Source of the DNA: Mucilaginibacter mali
GTDB lineage: Bacteria > Bacteroidota > Bacteroidia > Sphingobacteriales > Sphingobacteriaceae
DNA length: 64,000 nucleotides
Reading direction: 5' to 3'
Assembly: GCF_013283875.1 (NCBI RefSeq)
Contig: NZ_CP054139.1
Coordinates: forward strand, 4,712,001 to 4,776,000
The first letter of the stretch is position 1; every line of letters starts with the position of its first letter. The position numbers and the translations under genes were made by a program. A model generated the notes under the pieces. The model saw nothing but the letters and a program-made list of their open reading frames with translations. It was not told where the DNA came from and searched no databases. Shown one piece after another: positions 16,513 through 26,700 of the stretch.

Positions 16513-19002
16513 ATGCAATTAAAGTTTACAAAATATATCATCGCCATCTGCTGTGTGGCGCTCTTCCAATTGGCTTCGCAAGCGCAAAACGCGCCAAAAT
16601 ATAAAGGCCGTGTCAGCGGCCGCGTAACCGATTCCATCACCAAAACCCCGGTCGATTTTGCAACTATCAGCATTTATAAAATGGGCGCTACAGCCCCGTT
16701 CAATGGCATCAGCGCCGATGCTAAGGGCAACTACACCATCACCAATATCCCGGCAGGTACATATAAAGTAACGGTTGAGTTTTTAGGCTATAAACGCAAA
16801 ACCATACAGCCGGTAACCATTACCGATGCCGCTCCAAATGTATCCTTAGGCAATGTACTGCTGGCAGGCAGCCAAACCACCTTAAATACGGTTAATGTAG
16901 TTGGCCAGGCACCGGTGATAGAAAACAAGATAGATAAACTGGTATACAATGCCACCAACGATTTGACCGCGCAAGGTGGCGTAGCGCTGGATGTGTTGAA
17001 AAAAGTACCGATGGTTACGGTAGATATCGACGGTAATGTGGAATTGCAGGGTAGCCCCAGCATCCGTTTCCTGATCAACGGGAAGCCATCCAGCATATTC
17101 GGCGCCAGTTTGGCCGATGCGCTGCAGTCTATCCCCGCCAGTCAGATCAAAAACATCGAGGTAATTACCAGTCCGGGCGCTAAGTACGATGCATCGGGTA
17201 CCGGGGGCATCATCAACATTGTGTTAAAAAGCAGCAAGGTACAGGGTTTCAATGGCAGCATGAATCTATCGGCCGGGACAAGGTTAGAGAACGGTTCGCT
17301 CAACCTTAACGCCCGCCGTGGCAACGCGGGCATTAACGCCTATATCAGCGGCAATGAGCAGTTGAACACGGTAGGCAAAAGCAGTTCGCTGCGTACATCA
17401 TACAACAACAGCCGCGATACGCTGACCCAGTTTTTGCAGGATGGCAGCAGCGGTTTTAAGCGCAGCGGTTATCAAACCGGGATCAGCTTTAACTGGTCTA
17501 TCAGCAAAAAAGATGAGCTGACGGCAGCGGTAAGCCATAACGAATCGAACAATCTTAATAACGGGCTCACTAGCCAGGACCAAAGCACACGCGGCCTTTC
17601 GGGCAACCTGATAGCCGACCTGATGAACCTGCGCACATCCAACAGTAACGGGCACGAGCGATCGACCGATATGAGCCTGGAATACAAAAAAACATTTAAA
17701 AAAGAGGGACAGGAACTGAGCTTTCAGTACGATGCCAGTTTCGGCAACAATACAGCCGATGCCTTTCAACGCCAGGACTACCTGACGGGTGGTAAACCAT
17801 CAACCGGCACCAACAGCAGCAACCCTGGCAAGGAGAACGAGATCAATCTTTCGCTTGATTACGCCCACCCGGTAACTGATGATATTATGATTGAAGGCGG
17901 CCTTAAAACCGTTATCGAAAGCCTGAGCAGCAATACCGTTACCGATACCCTGCTGGCCAATGGCGGCTATGCCCGCAACGCTAACCAAACTTATGGATTC
18001 AACTATCACCGCAATATTTACGCGGCCTACCTGTCGGCATCGGCGGGGTTTTTTAACAATTTTATAGAGGCTAAAGCGGGCCTGCGTTACGAGCGCACTA
18101 ATACCCGTATCGATTTCCCCGGCGCGGTGATCCCTGGTTACAATATCTTTGCCCCCTCGTTTGTATTGCAGCACAAGCTGGATAAAACGCAATCGATAAA
18201 AGCGGCCTACAGCTTCCGTATCGAGCGGCCCGATTATGGCGAAGTAAACCCTTTTTATAATATCAGCGACCCACGCAATATCAGTACCGGTAACCCTAAC
18301 TTACGCCCCGAGCTGGGCCATAATTACGAATTGGGTTATAGCAAAAGCTTCGCCAAAGGTGGCAACATTTATGCCGGTGCGGTATACCGCTACAATACCG
18401 ACGATATACAGGGCTACACCACCTTTTTCCCTGTTTTAAATATCAACGGCACCCAATATACTAATGTGTCGCTTAGTCAGCGTACCAATATCGGTTCGCA
18501 AACATCCATCGGTATAAACATTTTCGGTTCGGTGCCGGTAACCTCAAAACTAAACCTGCGCACCAATATTCAGGCGGGCAGCCGCAGTAACAGCAACCCC
18601 GGCAATGCCACGGTAACCGCGTTCAGCTACCGTGTAAACCTTAATGCCAGCTACGAGTTTAGCAACAATTTTGTAGCCGAAGTTTTTGGCAACTACAATG
18701 CCCGGCAAAAAACCATACAGGGCACGCGCCCCGGCTTTGGCTTCTATAACATCGCGTTGCGCAGGCAATTCATGAATAAGAAAGCCAGTCTGGGGTTAAC
18801 AGCCGCCAACCCTTTCAGTCAGTACGTTAACCAAACGGCTACCGCTTTCGGACCAAACTTCAACCAAAGCAGCCTGCGGCAGGTACCCTACCGTTCGTTT
18901 GGTATCAGTTTGAGCTATAAATTTGGTAAGCTGGAATTTAAAAAGGAAAAAGACGACAATAATGGCGGGCCGCAACAAGTGTTGCCTGATCAGGGGAATT
19001 AA
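16513..19002 (+). CDS. TonB-dependent receptor with OMP_b-brl_3-type barrel
   Basis: The start is set at the ATG 16513, which begins the signal peptide MQLKFTKYIIAICCVALF (829 residues). A carboxypeptidase-regulatory-like domain (about 30-125) is followed by a plug domain with the pattern LDVLKKVPMVTVDIDGNVELQGSP, LINGKPSS and IEVITSPGAKYDASGTGGIINIVLK. The barrel includes PNLRPELGHNYELGY and ends KFGKLEFKKEK, lacking a terminal aromatic. This architecture differs from SusC: it is shorter and has no SusD neighbour. It may take up siderophores, peptides or other ligands. A paralogue is encoded at 45079-47595. Confidence 0.9.
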   Translation: MQLKFTKYIIAICCVALFQLASQAQNAPKYKGRVSGRVTDSITKTPVDFATISIYKMGATAPFNGISADAKGNYTITNIPAGTYKVTVEFLGYKRKTIQPVTITDAAPNVSLGNVLLAGSQTTLNTVNVVGQAPVIENKIDKLVYNATNDLTAQGGVALDVLKKVPMVTVDIDGNVELQGSPSIRFLINGKPSSIFGASLADALQSIPASQIKNIEVITSPGAKYDASGTGGIINIVLKSSKVQGFNGSMNLSAGTRLENGSLNLNARRGNAGINAYISGNEQLNTVGKSSSLRTSYNNSRDTLTQFLQDGSSGFKRSGYQTGISFNWSISKKDELTAAVSHNESNNLNNGLTSQDQSTRGLSGNLIADLMNLRTSNSNGHERSTDMSLEYKKTFKKEGQELSFQYDASFGNNTADAFQRQDYLTGGKPSTGTNSSNPGKENEINLSLDYAHPVTDDIMIEGGLKTVIESLSSNTVTDTLLANGGYARNANQTYGFNYHRNIYAAYLSASAGFFNNFIEAKAGLRYERTNTRIDFPGAVIPGYNIFAPSFVLQHKLDKTQSIKAAYSFRIERPDYGEVNPFYNISDPRNISTGNPNLRPELGHNYELGYSKSFAKGGNIYAGAVYRYNTDDIQGYTTFFPVLNINGTQYTNVSLSQRTNIGSQTSIGINIFGSVPVTSKLNLRTNIQAGSRSNSNPGNATVTAFSYRVNLNASYEFSNNFVAEVFGNYNARQKTIQGTRPGFGFYNIALRRQFMNKKASLGLTAANPFSQYVNQTATAFGPNFNQSSLRQVPYRSFGISLSYKFGKLEFKKEKDDNNGGPQQVLPDQGN

Positions 19003-19004
19003 TA

Positions 19005-19045
19005 TGTATTGTAGCGATGGGTTTGAAACCCATCGCTACAATACA
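19005..19045. repeat. Perfect 20-bp-arm palindrome after the TonB receptor gene
   Basis: Arms of 20 bp (19005-19024 and 19026-19045) built on TGTAGCGATGGGTTT and its complement meet around a single G. It lies 3 bp past the stop codon at 19002 and before the HAD gene. It could act as a terminator or mRNA-stabilising hairpin and may belong to a REP-like family. Confidence 0.8.
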
Positions 19046-19107
19046 AGAATACCTTTCCACCTCCAAAATCCCCGCCTAATTACTATCATTGCATATTAAT
19101 ACTTGCC

Positions 19108-19794
19108 ATGATGGACATAAAAGTTATCGCTTTTGATGCCGACGACACCCTTTGGGTAAACGAGCCTTACTTCAGGCGCACCGAGGAAGCTTTTTGCGAA
19201 CTAATGGGCGGATACCTCTCACAACACGATATCGAGCGCGAACTGCTGAAGATAGAGATCGGCAATTTGCCGCTTTACGGTTATGGCGTTAAGGGCTTTA
19301 TCCTCTCGATGATAGAAGCGGCCATGACCATATCCGACAAAACCATCAGCATTGATATTGTTGAACGCATTATTAATTTGGGCAAAGCTGTTTTAGACGA
19401 GCCTATTGAACTGCTGGATGGTGTGGAAGAAGTGCTGACCGCCCTGAAAGGCAAATACCGTTTAGTGGTAGCCACCAAAGGCGACCTGCTCGACCAGGAG
19501 CGCAAGTTACGTAAATCGGGCCTGGGGCATTATTTTCACCATATCGAGATCATGTCGGAAAAGGATGATGCCAACTACCTGAAACTGCTGCGCCATTTGG
19601 ATATCCAACCGCAGGAATTGCTGATGGTGGGTAATTCGCTAAAATCGGATGTGTTGCCGGTGCTGAATATCGGCGGCCATGCGGTACACGTACCCTACCA
19701 CATTACCTGGGCGCACGAACAGATAGATAATACGATAGAAAACGACCGCTTTAGGAGCGTGGAGAATATTAAGCAGGTGCTGGAGATCCTATAG
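19108..19794 (+). CDS. HAD-superfamily hydrolase (phosphatase-like)
   Basis: 228 residues with motif I FDADDTLW (DxD, residues 9-16), a helical cap, motif II around VVATKGD, a motif III lysine near SEKDD and motif IV in MVGNSLKSDVLP. This is a cytoplasmic haloacid-dehalogenase-type phosphatase of subfamily I. Two start codons are possible (ATGATG, 19108 or 19111). The substrate is not deducible. It sits alone between the 19005 palindrome and the GH20 gene on the same strand. Confidence 0.88.
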   Translation: MMDIKVIAFDADDTLWVNEPYFRRTEEAFCELMGGYLSQHDIERELLKIEIGNLPLYGYGVKGFILSMIEAAMTISDKTISIDIVERIINLGKAVLDEPIELLDGVEEVLTALKGKYRLVVATKGDLLDQERKLRKSGLGHYFHHIEIMSEKDDANYLKLLRHLDIQPQELLMVGNSLKSDVLPVLNIGGHAVHVPYHITWAHEQIDNTIENDRFRSVENIKQVLEIL

Positions 19795-19902
19795 AAACAA
19801 AGCCGGGAAAGGCTTGTTGTTTTTGCTGATATTTGCACTACAAAACCGCTACAACCAATTTAACATTCATCTGCAAGGGTAAAATGCCCTATTTTTACTG
19901 AT

Positions 19903-21894
19903 ATGAAGAAACTAACCCTGCTGCTTTGCGGCTGCTTTTTGTACGTAACAGGCTTTGGTCAATCTAATCCTGAGATAGCCATCATTCCCAAACCAGTAAC
20001 GCTGGTAAAACACACCGGCACCTATACGCTGCATAAGAGTGTCAATATAGCGGTAGTTGGCGCGGGTACTAAACCCGTTACCGATTTTTTGGTAAGCAAG
20101 TTTAACGCCGTTGGCATACTGGGCCTCCCTACACAGGTATCGGCTATCCCGGCTGCTATAAAATTGGTTATCAATAATAAACCTGATGCTGCAATTGGCG
20201 ATGAAGGCTATAACTTGTCCGTTACCACCAAGGGCGTGGTGATAAAAGCCAATAAATCTGCCGGATTATTCTACGGCGTGCAAACCATGCTGCAATTGTT
20301 GCCCAAGGAAATTGAAAGCGTGGATAAACCCACCGGCATCACCTGGAAAATGCCGTGCGTACAAATTACCGATTATCCCCGCTTTGCATGGCGCGGGCTG
20401 ATGTTTGATGTGGCCCGCCACTTCTTCACCAAGGCCGAGGTGAAGCGTTATATTGATAACATGGTGCGCTATAAGTTTAACCTGTTGCACCTGCACTTAA
20501 CCGATGATGAGGGCTGGCGCATCGAGATCAAAAGCCTGCCGCGCTTAACCCAGGTGGGGGCCTGGAACGTAAAGCGCGTAGGCGATTTCGGCTCTTTTAT
20601 GCCAACCACGCCTGATGAGCCGCGTAATTACGGCGGTTTCTTTACACAGGATGATATCCGCGAGATAGTAGCTTATGCTAAAAGCCGTTTTGTGGACATT
20701 ATGCCCGAGATTGATGTGCCGGGGCATAGTTTGGCGGCTGTGGTAGCCTATCCCGAATTATCTGCCACGCCGGGTGCCGACCAGTACAAGGTACGCTCGG
20801 GCGAGAAGATCATGAACTGGGCCAGCACCGGCAATACCGCGCTGGTGGATAATACGCTTAACCCGGCTAACGAGAAAACTTATGAGTTTTTAGATAAGGT
20901 GGTTACCGAGATAGCTGCCTTGTTCCCGTTCCCTTACATTCACATGGGTGGCGATGAGTGCGCCAAAAACTTCTGGGCGCAAAGCGCAGAGGTGAAAGCC
21001 CTGATGGTAAAAGACACGCTAAAGGATTACAAAGAGGTGCAGGCTTATTTCGAAAAGCGTTTGGAGAAGATAGTGGAATCCAAAGGCAAAAAATTTATGG
21101 GTTGGGACGAGATCACCGAGGGCGGCCTTGGCCCTAACGCGGCGGTAATGAGCTGGCGCGGTACCAAATGGGGTATCGAATCGGCAGCGCAGGGCCACGA
21201 AGTGGTAATGAGCCCGACTGAATGGTGCTACCTGGATTATATGCAATCGGACCGGGTGACCGAGCCACATGTATACGCCAGCCTGCGCCTGAGCAAAGCC
21301 TACCAGTTTGAGCCGGCTCCCGAGGGCATTAACGTAGCCATGGTAAAAGGCGGCCAGGGCAACCTGTGGACCGAACAGGTATACAACTTTCGCCAGGCCG
21401 AGTATATGACCTGGCCGCGCGGCATGGCCATTGCCGAAAGCGTTTGGAGCGCCAAAGGCACCAAAAACTGGCTGGAGTTTTTTGGCCGGGTAGAGAAGCA
21501 TTTCCCAAGATTGGATGAGGCTGAGATCAAATACTCGCCTGCTGTTTACGACCCCAATTTCGGGCCATCTATAGCTCCCGGAAACGAACTTAGGGTTGAA
21601 TTAACCACCGAGATACCGGGGCTGGATATTTATTACAGCTTTGATAATTCGCTGCCCGACAGGTTTTATCCTAAATACACCGCACCGCTGATAGCACCTA
21701 AAGATGCCAAGCAATTAAGGGTGATCACCTATCGCGGCAAGCAGCCTATAGGCCGCATGATCACTATGCCGATAGATGAATTGAACACCCGCATAAAACG
21801 CGTACCAACCGCGCCGCCGATAACTACTAATCCACCGGCACAACCTAACCCAACGCCGGTAGCGCCAAAGCCGGGGCAGGTACCTGTGAAGTAG
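19903..21894 (+). CDS. GH20 beta-N-acetylhexosaminidase
   Basis: 663 residues with a signal peptide (1-20, ending TGFGQ). An N-terminal GH20b domain (about 22-155) precedes the GH20 barrel (about 158-500): FAWRGLMFDVARHF, LHLHLTDDEGWRIEI, PEIDVPGHS and the catalytic pair D351-E352 in HMGGDEC. A chitobiase-C-terminal-like beta segment follows (about 560-630), then a proline-rich tail (about 632-663). The enzyme releases terminal GlcNAc or GalNAc from chitin oligomers or glycoproteins by substrate-assisted catalysis in the periplasm or at the surface. The Pro-rich tail is unusual for the family. A strong terminator follows at 21901. Confidence 0.95.
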   Translation: MKKLTLLLCGCFLYVTGFGQSNPEIAIIPKPVTLVKHTGTYTLHKSVNIAVVGAGTKPVTDFLVSKFNAVGILGLPTQVSAIPAAIKLVINNKPDAAIGDEGYNLSVTTKGVVIKANKSAGLFYGVQTMLQLLPKEIESVDKPTGITWKMPCVQITDYPRFAWRGLMFDVARHFFTKAEVKRYIDNMVRYKFNLLHLHLTDDEGWRIEIKSLPRLTQVGAWNVKRVGDFGSFMPTTPDEPRNYGGFFTQDDIREIVAYAKSRFVDIMPEIDVPGHSLAAVVAYPELSATPGADQYKVRSGEKIMNWASTGNTALVDNTLNPANEKTYEFLDKVVTEIAALFPFPYIHMGGDECAKNFWAQSAEVKALMVKDTLKDYKEVQAYFEKRLEKIVESKGKKFMGWDEITEGGLGPNAAVMSWRGTKWGIESAAQGHEVVMSPTEWCYLDYMQSDRVTEPHVYASLRLSKAYQFEPAPEGINVAMVKGGQGNLWTEQVYNFRQAEYMTWPRGMAIAESVWSAKGTKNWLEFFGRVEKHFPRLDEAEIKYSPAVYDPNFGPSIAPGNELRVELTTEIPGLDIYYSFDNSLPDRFYPKYTAPLIAPKDAKQLRVITYRGKQPIGRMITMPIDELNTRIKRVPTAPPITTNPPAQPNPTPVAPKPGQVPVK

Positions 21895-21900
21895 TATAAA

Positions 21901-21934
21901 AAACAAAAGCAATGGATATTCATTGCTTTTGTTT
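21901..21934. terminator. Terminator after the GH20 gene
   Basis: Fourteen-base perfect arms AAACAAAAGCAATG and CATTGCTTTTGTTT around GATATT, ending in a T-rich tail, begin 6 bp past the GH20 stop codon. Confidence 0.85.
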
Positions 21935-21995
21935 TTAGGCCCTTCCAACCTTTAGTGTACAAATTTGTAAATAGTATTTGTTATTTTTGTTATAT

Positions 21996-22208
21996 ATGAC
22001 AACGTTAACAATTGATGTTTTAGATGAGAAGGCACTAAATCTGTTAAAAGATTTAGAGCTGCTTAAAATAATCCGTGTCAGAAAAGATAAAAACAGGGAT
22101 GATGCTATTGCCCCTGATATGGTAACTAAATACAAAGGCGCGATGACCGCGCAACCATTAAACGAGGTTGATAAGCAATTGGACGAACTGCGCAACGAAT
22201 GGGAGTAA
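21996..22208 (+). CDS. Antitoxin partner of the PIN-domain toxin
   Basis: 70 residues from the ATG at 21996: MTTLTIDVLDEKALNLLKDL, a basic middle (IRVRKDKNRDD) and an acidic end (VDKQLDELRNEWE). It fits a small DNA-binding antitoxin. The coding region overlaps the PIN gene by 10 bp, so translation is probably coupled. A -7-like TATTTTTG at 21982-21989 places the transcription start within a few bases of the ATG, suggesting a nearly leaderless mRNA. The family name cannot be fixed by eye; it is assigned through its partner. Confidence 0.8.
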   Translation: MTTLTIDVLDEKALNLLKDLELLKIIRVRKDKNRDDAIAPDMVTKYKGAMTAQPLNEVDKQLDELRNEWE

Positions 22209-22591
22209 AATATCTTTGGGATACAAATCCGGCTATTTATTATCTGCAAAAACAATTTCCGGCCGCTTCTGAGGTTATTATGGATAATATCATAACCGAA
22301 GCAACGCCTGCAATATCAGCGATAACAGAAATAGAATTACTTTGCTGGAAGGCTGCCACAGAAAATGATATCAACGTTTTGAAAAGCTTTATTAAAGATT
22401 CTGTTGTATTTGGGCTGGAAGAATTGATTAAGGAAAAAACCGTTGAGATAAGAAAAACTTATTCTATTAAATTGCCAGACGCTATTATTGCCGCTACAGC
22501 GTTAGCATACGATCTTACACTAATAACCAGGAATACAAAGGATTTTGCTAAAATACCTCAGCTGAAATTGATAGATCCGTATCAGGTTTAA
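22199..22591 (+). CDS. PIN-domain (VapC-like) toxin
   Basis: 130 residues. The acidic metal-binding set of PIN ribonucleases is present: D8 in LWDTN, E44 in ITEIELL, D94 in LPDAIIAATA and D115 near NTKDF. Such toxins cut tRNA or rRNA. It overlaps the 3' end of its antitoxin gene by 10 bp, and a bidirectional terminator follows at 22601. The lower GC of this pair, compared with the flanking GH20 and metF genes, hints at acquisition as a module. Confidence 0.9.
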   Translation: MGVKYLWDTNPAIYYLQKQFPAASEVIMDNIITEATPAISAITEIELLCWKAATENDINVLKSFIKDSVVFGLEELIKEKTVEIRKTYSIKLPDAIIAATALAYDLTLITRNTKDFAKIPQLKLIDPYQV

Positions 22592-22600
22592 CAATTAGAT

Positions 22601-22637
22601 AAAAGAAAAGCGATGGTTTTGCCATCGCTTTTCTTTT
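22601..22637. terminator. Bidirectional terminator between the PIN toxin gene and metF
   Basis: Sixteen-base perfect arms AAAAGAAAAGCGATGG and CCATCGCTTTTCTTTT with a TTTTG loop lie between convergent genes. Both strands end in T-rich sequence, so each transcript can terminate here. Confidence 0.88.
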
Positions 22638-22651
22638 GAATACGCATACTA

Positions 22652-23608
22652 TTAAAATATCGCCTCTGCAATGCGCTTGGTTGGCCCGGCGTTGCTCATG
22701 GTATAAAAATGCAGTACCGGTACGCCGAATTTGATTAACTCTTTACACTGATTGATAGTCCACTCGATACCCAATTCCTTTACCTCTTTTTCCGATTTAC
22801 AGGCTGCTACGGCATCGCATAGATCTTCTGGCATATCAATATGAAAAGTTTTAGCCAAACCTGCCAGTTGTTTGGTATTGGCCAGTGGTTTCAGCCCCGG
22901 AATAATAGGTACGCTGATACCGTTGGCACGGCAGTTATTCACAAAATCGAAGTATTTCTGATTATCGAAGAACATTTGGGTAACGATGAACTCCGCACCC
23001 ATATCTATCTTTTGCTTCAGATATTTAAAATCGGTTTTCATATTCGGCGCCTCGAAGTGTTTTTCAGGGTAGCCGGCAATACCTACGCAAAAGTTGGTCT
23101 TTAGGTTATCCTCGTTATACTCGTGCAGATAAACGCCGTTGTTCATATCCACCACCTGTTGCAACAGGTCGGTCGCGTAATTGTGCCCATTAGGGGTAGG
23201 GATAAACGAGGCATCGCCACGACGGGCATCGCCACGTAAAACCAATACGTTATCAATACCCAAAAACTGTAAGTCGAACAAGCCGTTCTCTGTCTCATCC
23301 TTAGTAAAACCACCACACAGCAAATGCGGAACCGTATCTACATGGTACTTGTTCATAATAGCCGCGCAAATAGCAATGGTACCCGGGCGCTTGCGGTAGC
23401 TTAGTTTTTCCAGCAGGCCGTTCTCGTGTTCTTTATACAGGTAATCCTCGCGCAGGGTGGTTACGTCGATGAATGGTGGCTTGAACTCCATCAGCGGGTC
23501 TATGGCATCGTAAATACCCTGTATGCTTTGCCCCTTCAAAGGCGGTATCAATTCGAAAGAGAAAAGTGTTTTGCCCTTGGCGTTTTGTATATGTTCGGTG
23601 ATCTTCAT
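22652..23608 (-). CDS. metF: 5,10-methylenetetrahydrofolate reductase
   Basis: 318 residues, the family size. Recognisable parts are FSFELIPPLKG at the N-terminus, the folate/FAD region with LVLRGDARRGDAS, the FCVGIAGYPEKHFEAPN segment, FIVTQMFFDNQKYFDF and PIIPGLKP. It makes 5-methyl-THF, the methyl donor for MetH. The gene is 131 bp downstream of metH on the same strand, with a run of short palindromes between, and is probably co-transcribed with metH under the SAM riboswitch at 27666. Confidence 0.96.
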   Translation of the reverse strand: MKITEHIQNAKGKTLFSFELIPPLKGQSIQGIYDAIDPLMEFKPPFIDVTTLREDYLYKEHENGLLEKLSYRKRPGTIAICAAIMNKYHVDTVPHLLCGGFTKDETENGLFDLQFLGIDNVLVLRGDARRGDASFIPTPNGHNYATDLLQQVVDMNNGVYLHEYNEDNLKTNFCVGIAGYPEKHFEAPNMKTDFKYLKQKIDMGAEFIVTQMFFDNQKYFDFVNNCRANGISVPIIPGLKPLANTKQLAGLAKTFHIDMPEDLCDAVAACKSEKEVKELGIEWTINQCKELIKFGVPVLHFYTMSNAGPTKRIAEAIF

Positions 23609-23617
23609 ACCCCCTAA

Positions 23618-23730
23618 CCCCCTAAAGGGGGAATTTTGGTTTTAGCCCTCAGCCCCCTAAAGGGGGACGAGGATGTGATTATTAGTTAAATTACAAATGT
23701 TTGGTAGCTCCGTGCTCCCCCTTTAGGGGG
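23618..23730. repeat. Three copies of a 14-bp palindrome between metH and metF
   Basis: CCCCCTAAAGGGGG occurs at 23618-23631 and 23653-23666, and as its complement CCCCCTTTAGGGGG at 23717-23730. The flanks are also C/G-rich (CCCCCTAAC, TTGGGGGGC). The outer copies can pair over about 100 bp. It is probably an intergenic repeat, and it may also tune metF expression within the operon. Confidence 0.75.
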
Positions 23731-23739
23731 TTGGGGGGC

Positions 23740-26700
23740 TTAGTAGTTAAGGTTCGGCCCCAGCCAGCGTTCCACATCTTCCAGCGGCATTTGCTTGCGG
23801 GTGGCATAATCGGCTACCTGGTCTTTGCTGATCTTACCCAAACCAAAATACCTGGCCTGCGGATGCGCGAAGTAGAAGCCGCTTACCGATGCGGCCGGCA
23901 TCATGGCCAGGCTTTCGGTCAGGTGCATTTTGGCGGCATCTTCAGCTTTTAGGATCTCGAACAGGGTCGTCTTTTCGGTATGATCCGGGCAGGCCGGGTA
24001 ACCCGGTGCCGGGCGGATACCCTGGTATTGTTCTTTTATCAGTTCCACATTATCCAACGTTTCATCTTTGGCGTAACCCCAATAGTCCTTACGTACCAGT
24101 TCATGCATTTTTTCGGCAAAGGCTTCGGCCAGGCGGTCGGCAAGGGCTTTGGCCATAATGCCGTTGTAATCGTCGTGATCGCGCTCAAATTCGGCTACCA
24201 GTTCATCGCAGCCTAAACCTGCCGTTACGGCGAAGCCACCCCAATAGTCGGGCACGCCACTTTCTTTAGGGGCAATAAAATCCGACAGAGCGTAATATGG
24301 TTCGCCCTTTACTTTTTCGTTTTGCTGGCGCAGGGTGTGGATGGTAGTGAACACTTCCGAACGACTATCATCAGTATATAGTTCAATATCATCGCCCACG
24401 CTGTTGGCCGGCCAGAAGCCGATAACGCCGTTAGCCTGCAACAGTTTTCCCTTCACTATCTTATCCATCAGCACCTGCGCGTCGTCGAACAGTTTTTTAG
24501 CTTCGGTACCCACGTATTGATCGTTAAAGATCTTCGGGTAGCTGCCGCGCAATTCCCAGGTATGGAAGAACGGTGTCCAGTCGATATAAGGCAGCAATTC
24601 TTCCAGCGGGAAAGCCTCGATGGTTTTGGTGCCGATGAACGTTGGCTTAGGGGCCACATCCCCATCCAGACTGATCTGGAATTTACCGGCGCGGGCTTCC
24701 TCAATGCTCATAAAGCGCTTATCCGATTTTTTATTCAGGTGCGCGATGCGGGCTTTCTCATATTCGGCTTTTATGCCGGCTACATATTCGTCCTTATCTT
24801 TACCCAGCAGGCTGCTGCAAACCGTTACACTGCGCGATGCATCCAGCACGTGGATGGCAGCACCTGAGTAATTTGGCGCAACCTTTACAGCGGCATGTAT
24901 GCGTGAGGTAGTAGCCCCGCCAATAATAAGCGGAATTGTAAACCCTTCGCGCTCCATCTCTTTGGCAAAGTGAACCATCTCATCAAGCGATGGGGTGATC
25001 AGTCCACTTAAACCAATAATATCAACCTGTTGCTTTTTAGCTTCTTCAATAATTTTTTGCGCAGGCACCATCACCCCAAGGTCTATCACCTCGAAGTTGT
25101 TACAGGCCAGTACCACACCTACTATATTCTTGCCAATATCGTGCACATCTCCTTTTACGGTGGCCATTAATACCTTACCGGCATTGGCGCGACTGCCCGA
25201 ACTATCCTCGCCCGCATCTATCACACGCTGTTTTTCCAATTCGATGAACGGCAACAGGTAAGCCACAGCTTTTTTCATTACACGGGCCGATTTTACCACC
25301 TGCGGCAAGAACATCTTACCGGCACCGAACAGGTCACCTACGATATTCATGCCATCCATTAGCGGGCCTTCAATAACTTCCAGCGGCTTGCTGTAGGCCT
25401 GGCGGGCTTCTTCCACGTCATCATCCAAATATTCGATAATGCCTTTTACCAGCGCGTGAGACAGGCGCTCCTGCACGGTGCCTTTACGCCATTCCTCATC
25501 ACGAATAATCTCTTTGCCCTTACTTTTTACCGTGTCGGCAAATGTAACCAGGCGCTCGGTAGCATCTTCGCGGCGGTTAAGCAGCACATCCTCTACCAGT
25601 TCCAGCAGGTCTTTGGGTATCTCTTCGTAAACTTCAAGCATGCCGGCGTTAACAATGCCCATATCCATGCCCGCTTTAATGGCATGGTAAAGGAAAGCCG
25701 AGTGCATGGCCTCGCGCACCACGTTATTACCGCGGAACGAGAACGAGATATTACTTACACCGCCGCTTACTTTGGCATGCGGCAAGTTCTCTTTTATCCA
25801 TTTGGTAGCCTTAATAAAATCTACCGCGTAGTTATTATGCTCTTCCAAACCGGTGGCCACGGTCAGGATATTCGGATCGAAGATGATATCCTGCGGCGGG
25901 AAGCCTACTTCATCAACCAATATATCATAACTGCGCTTACATATCTCTATACGGCGTTCAAAGCTATCGGCCTGGCCTTGTTCATCAAAGGCCATTACCA
26001 CGGTGGCCGCGCCGTAGCTTAATATCTTGCGGGCGTATTCTTTAAATTTATCCTCGCCCTCTTTCAGCGAGATGGAGTTCACGATACCTTTCCCCTGCAA
26101 GCATTTCAAACCCGCTTCTATCACCGTCCATTTTGATGAATCGACCATGATAGGCAACTTGGCGATATCCGGCTCGGATGCCAGCAGGTTCAGGAACTTG
26201 GTCATGGTCGCTTCCGAATCGATCATGCCTTCGTCCATATTCACGTCTATCACCTGCGCGCCGCCTTCTACCTGCTGGCGGGCAACGGTTAAGGCGCCCT
26301 CGTAATCCTCGGCCAGTATCAGCTTACTGAATTTTGGCGACCCGGTGATATTGGTACGCTCACCCACGTTCACAAAATTGGTTTCGGGCGTAATGGTAAC
26401 GGCTTCCAGACCGCTCAGGCGCATGTAGGGCGCTATCTCAGGGCGCTTGCGGGGTTTTACATTGGCGGCTTTTTCGGCAATGGCACGGATATGGTCGGGC
26501 GTGGTACCGCAGCAACCGCCTACGATATTCACCATCCCGTTCAGCATAAAATCTTCTACCAGGTGCGCGGTCTCGTGCGGAACTTCGTCGTACTGGCCAA
26601 ACTCGTTTGGCAAACCGGCATTAGGGTAGGCCGATACAAAAACATCGGCTTTGTGTGCCAGCTCTTCCAGGTGAGGGCGCATTTCTTTAGCACCCAGCGC

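Noticed and set aside
24517..24867. Several plus-strand frames of 60-190 codons across metH (for example 25456-26022)
   Set aside because: They lie within the metH coding sequence on the other strand and arise from its codon composition.
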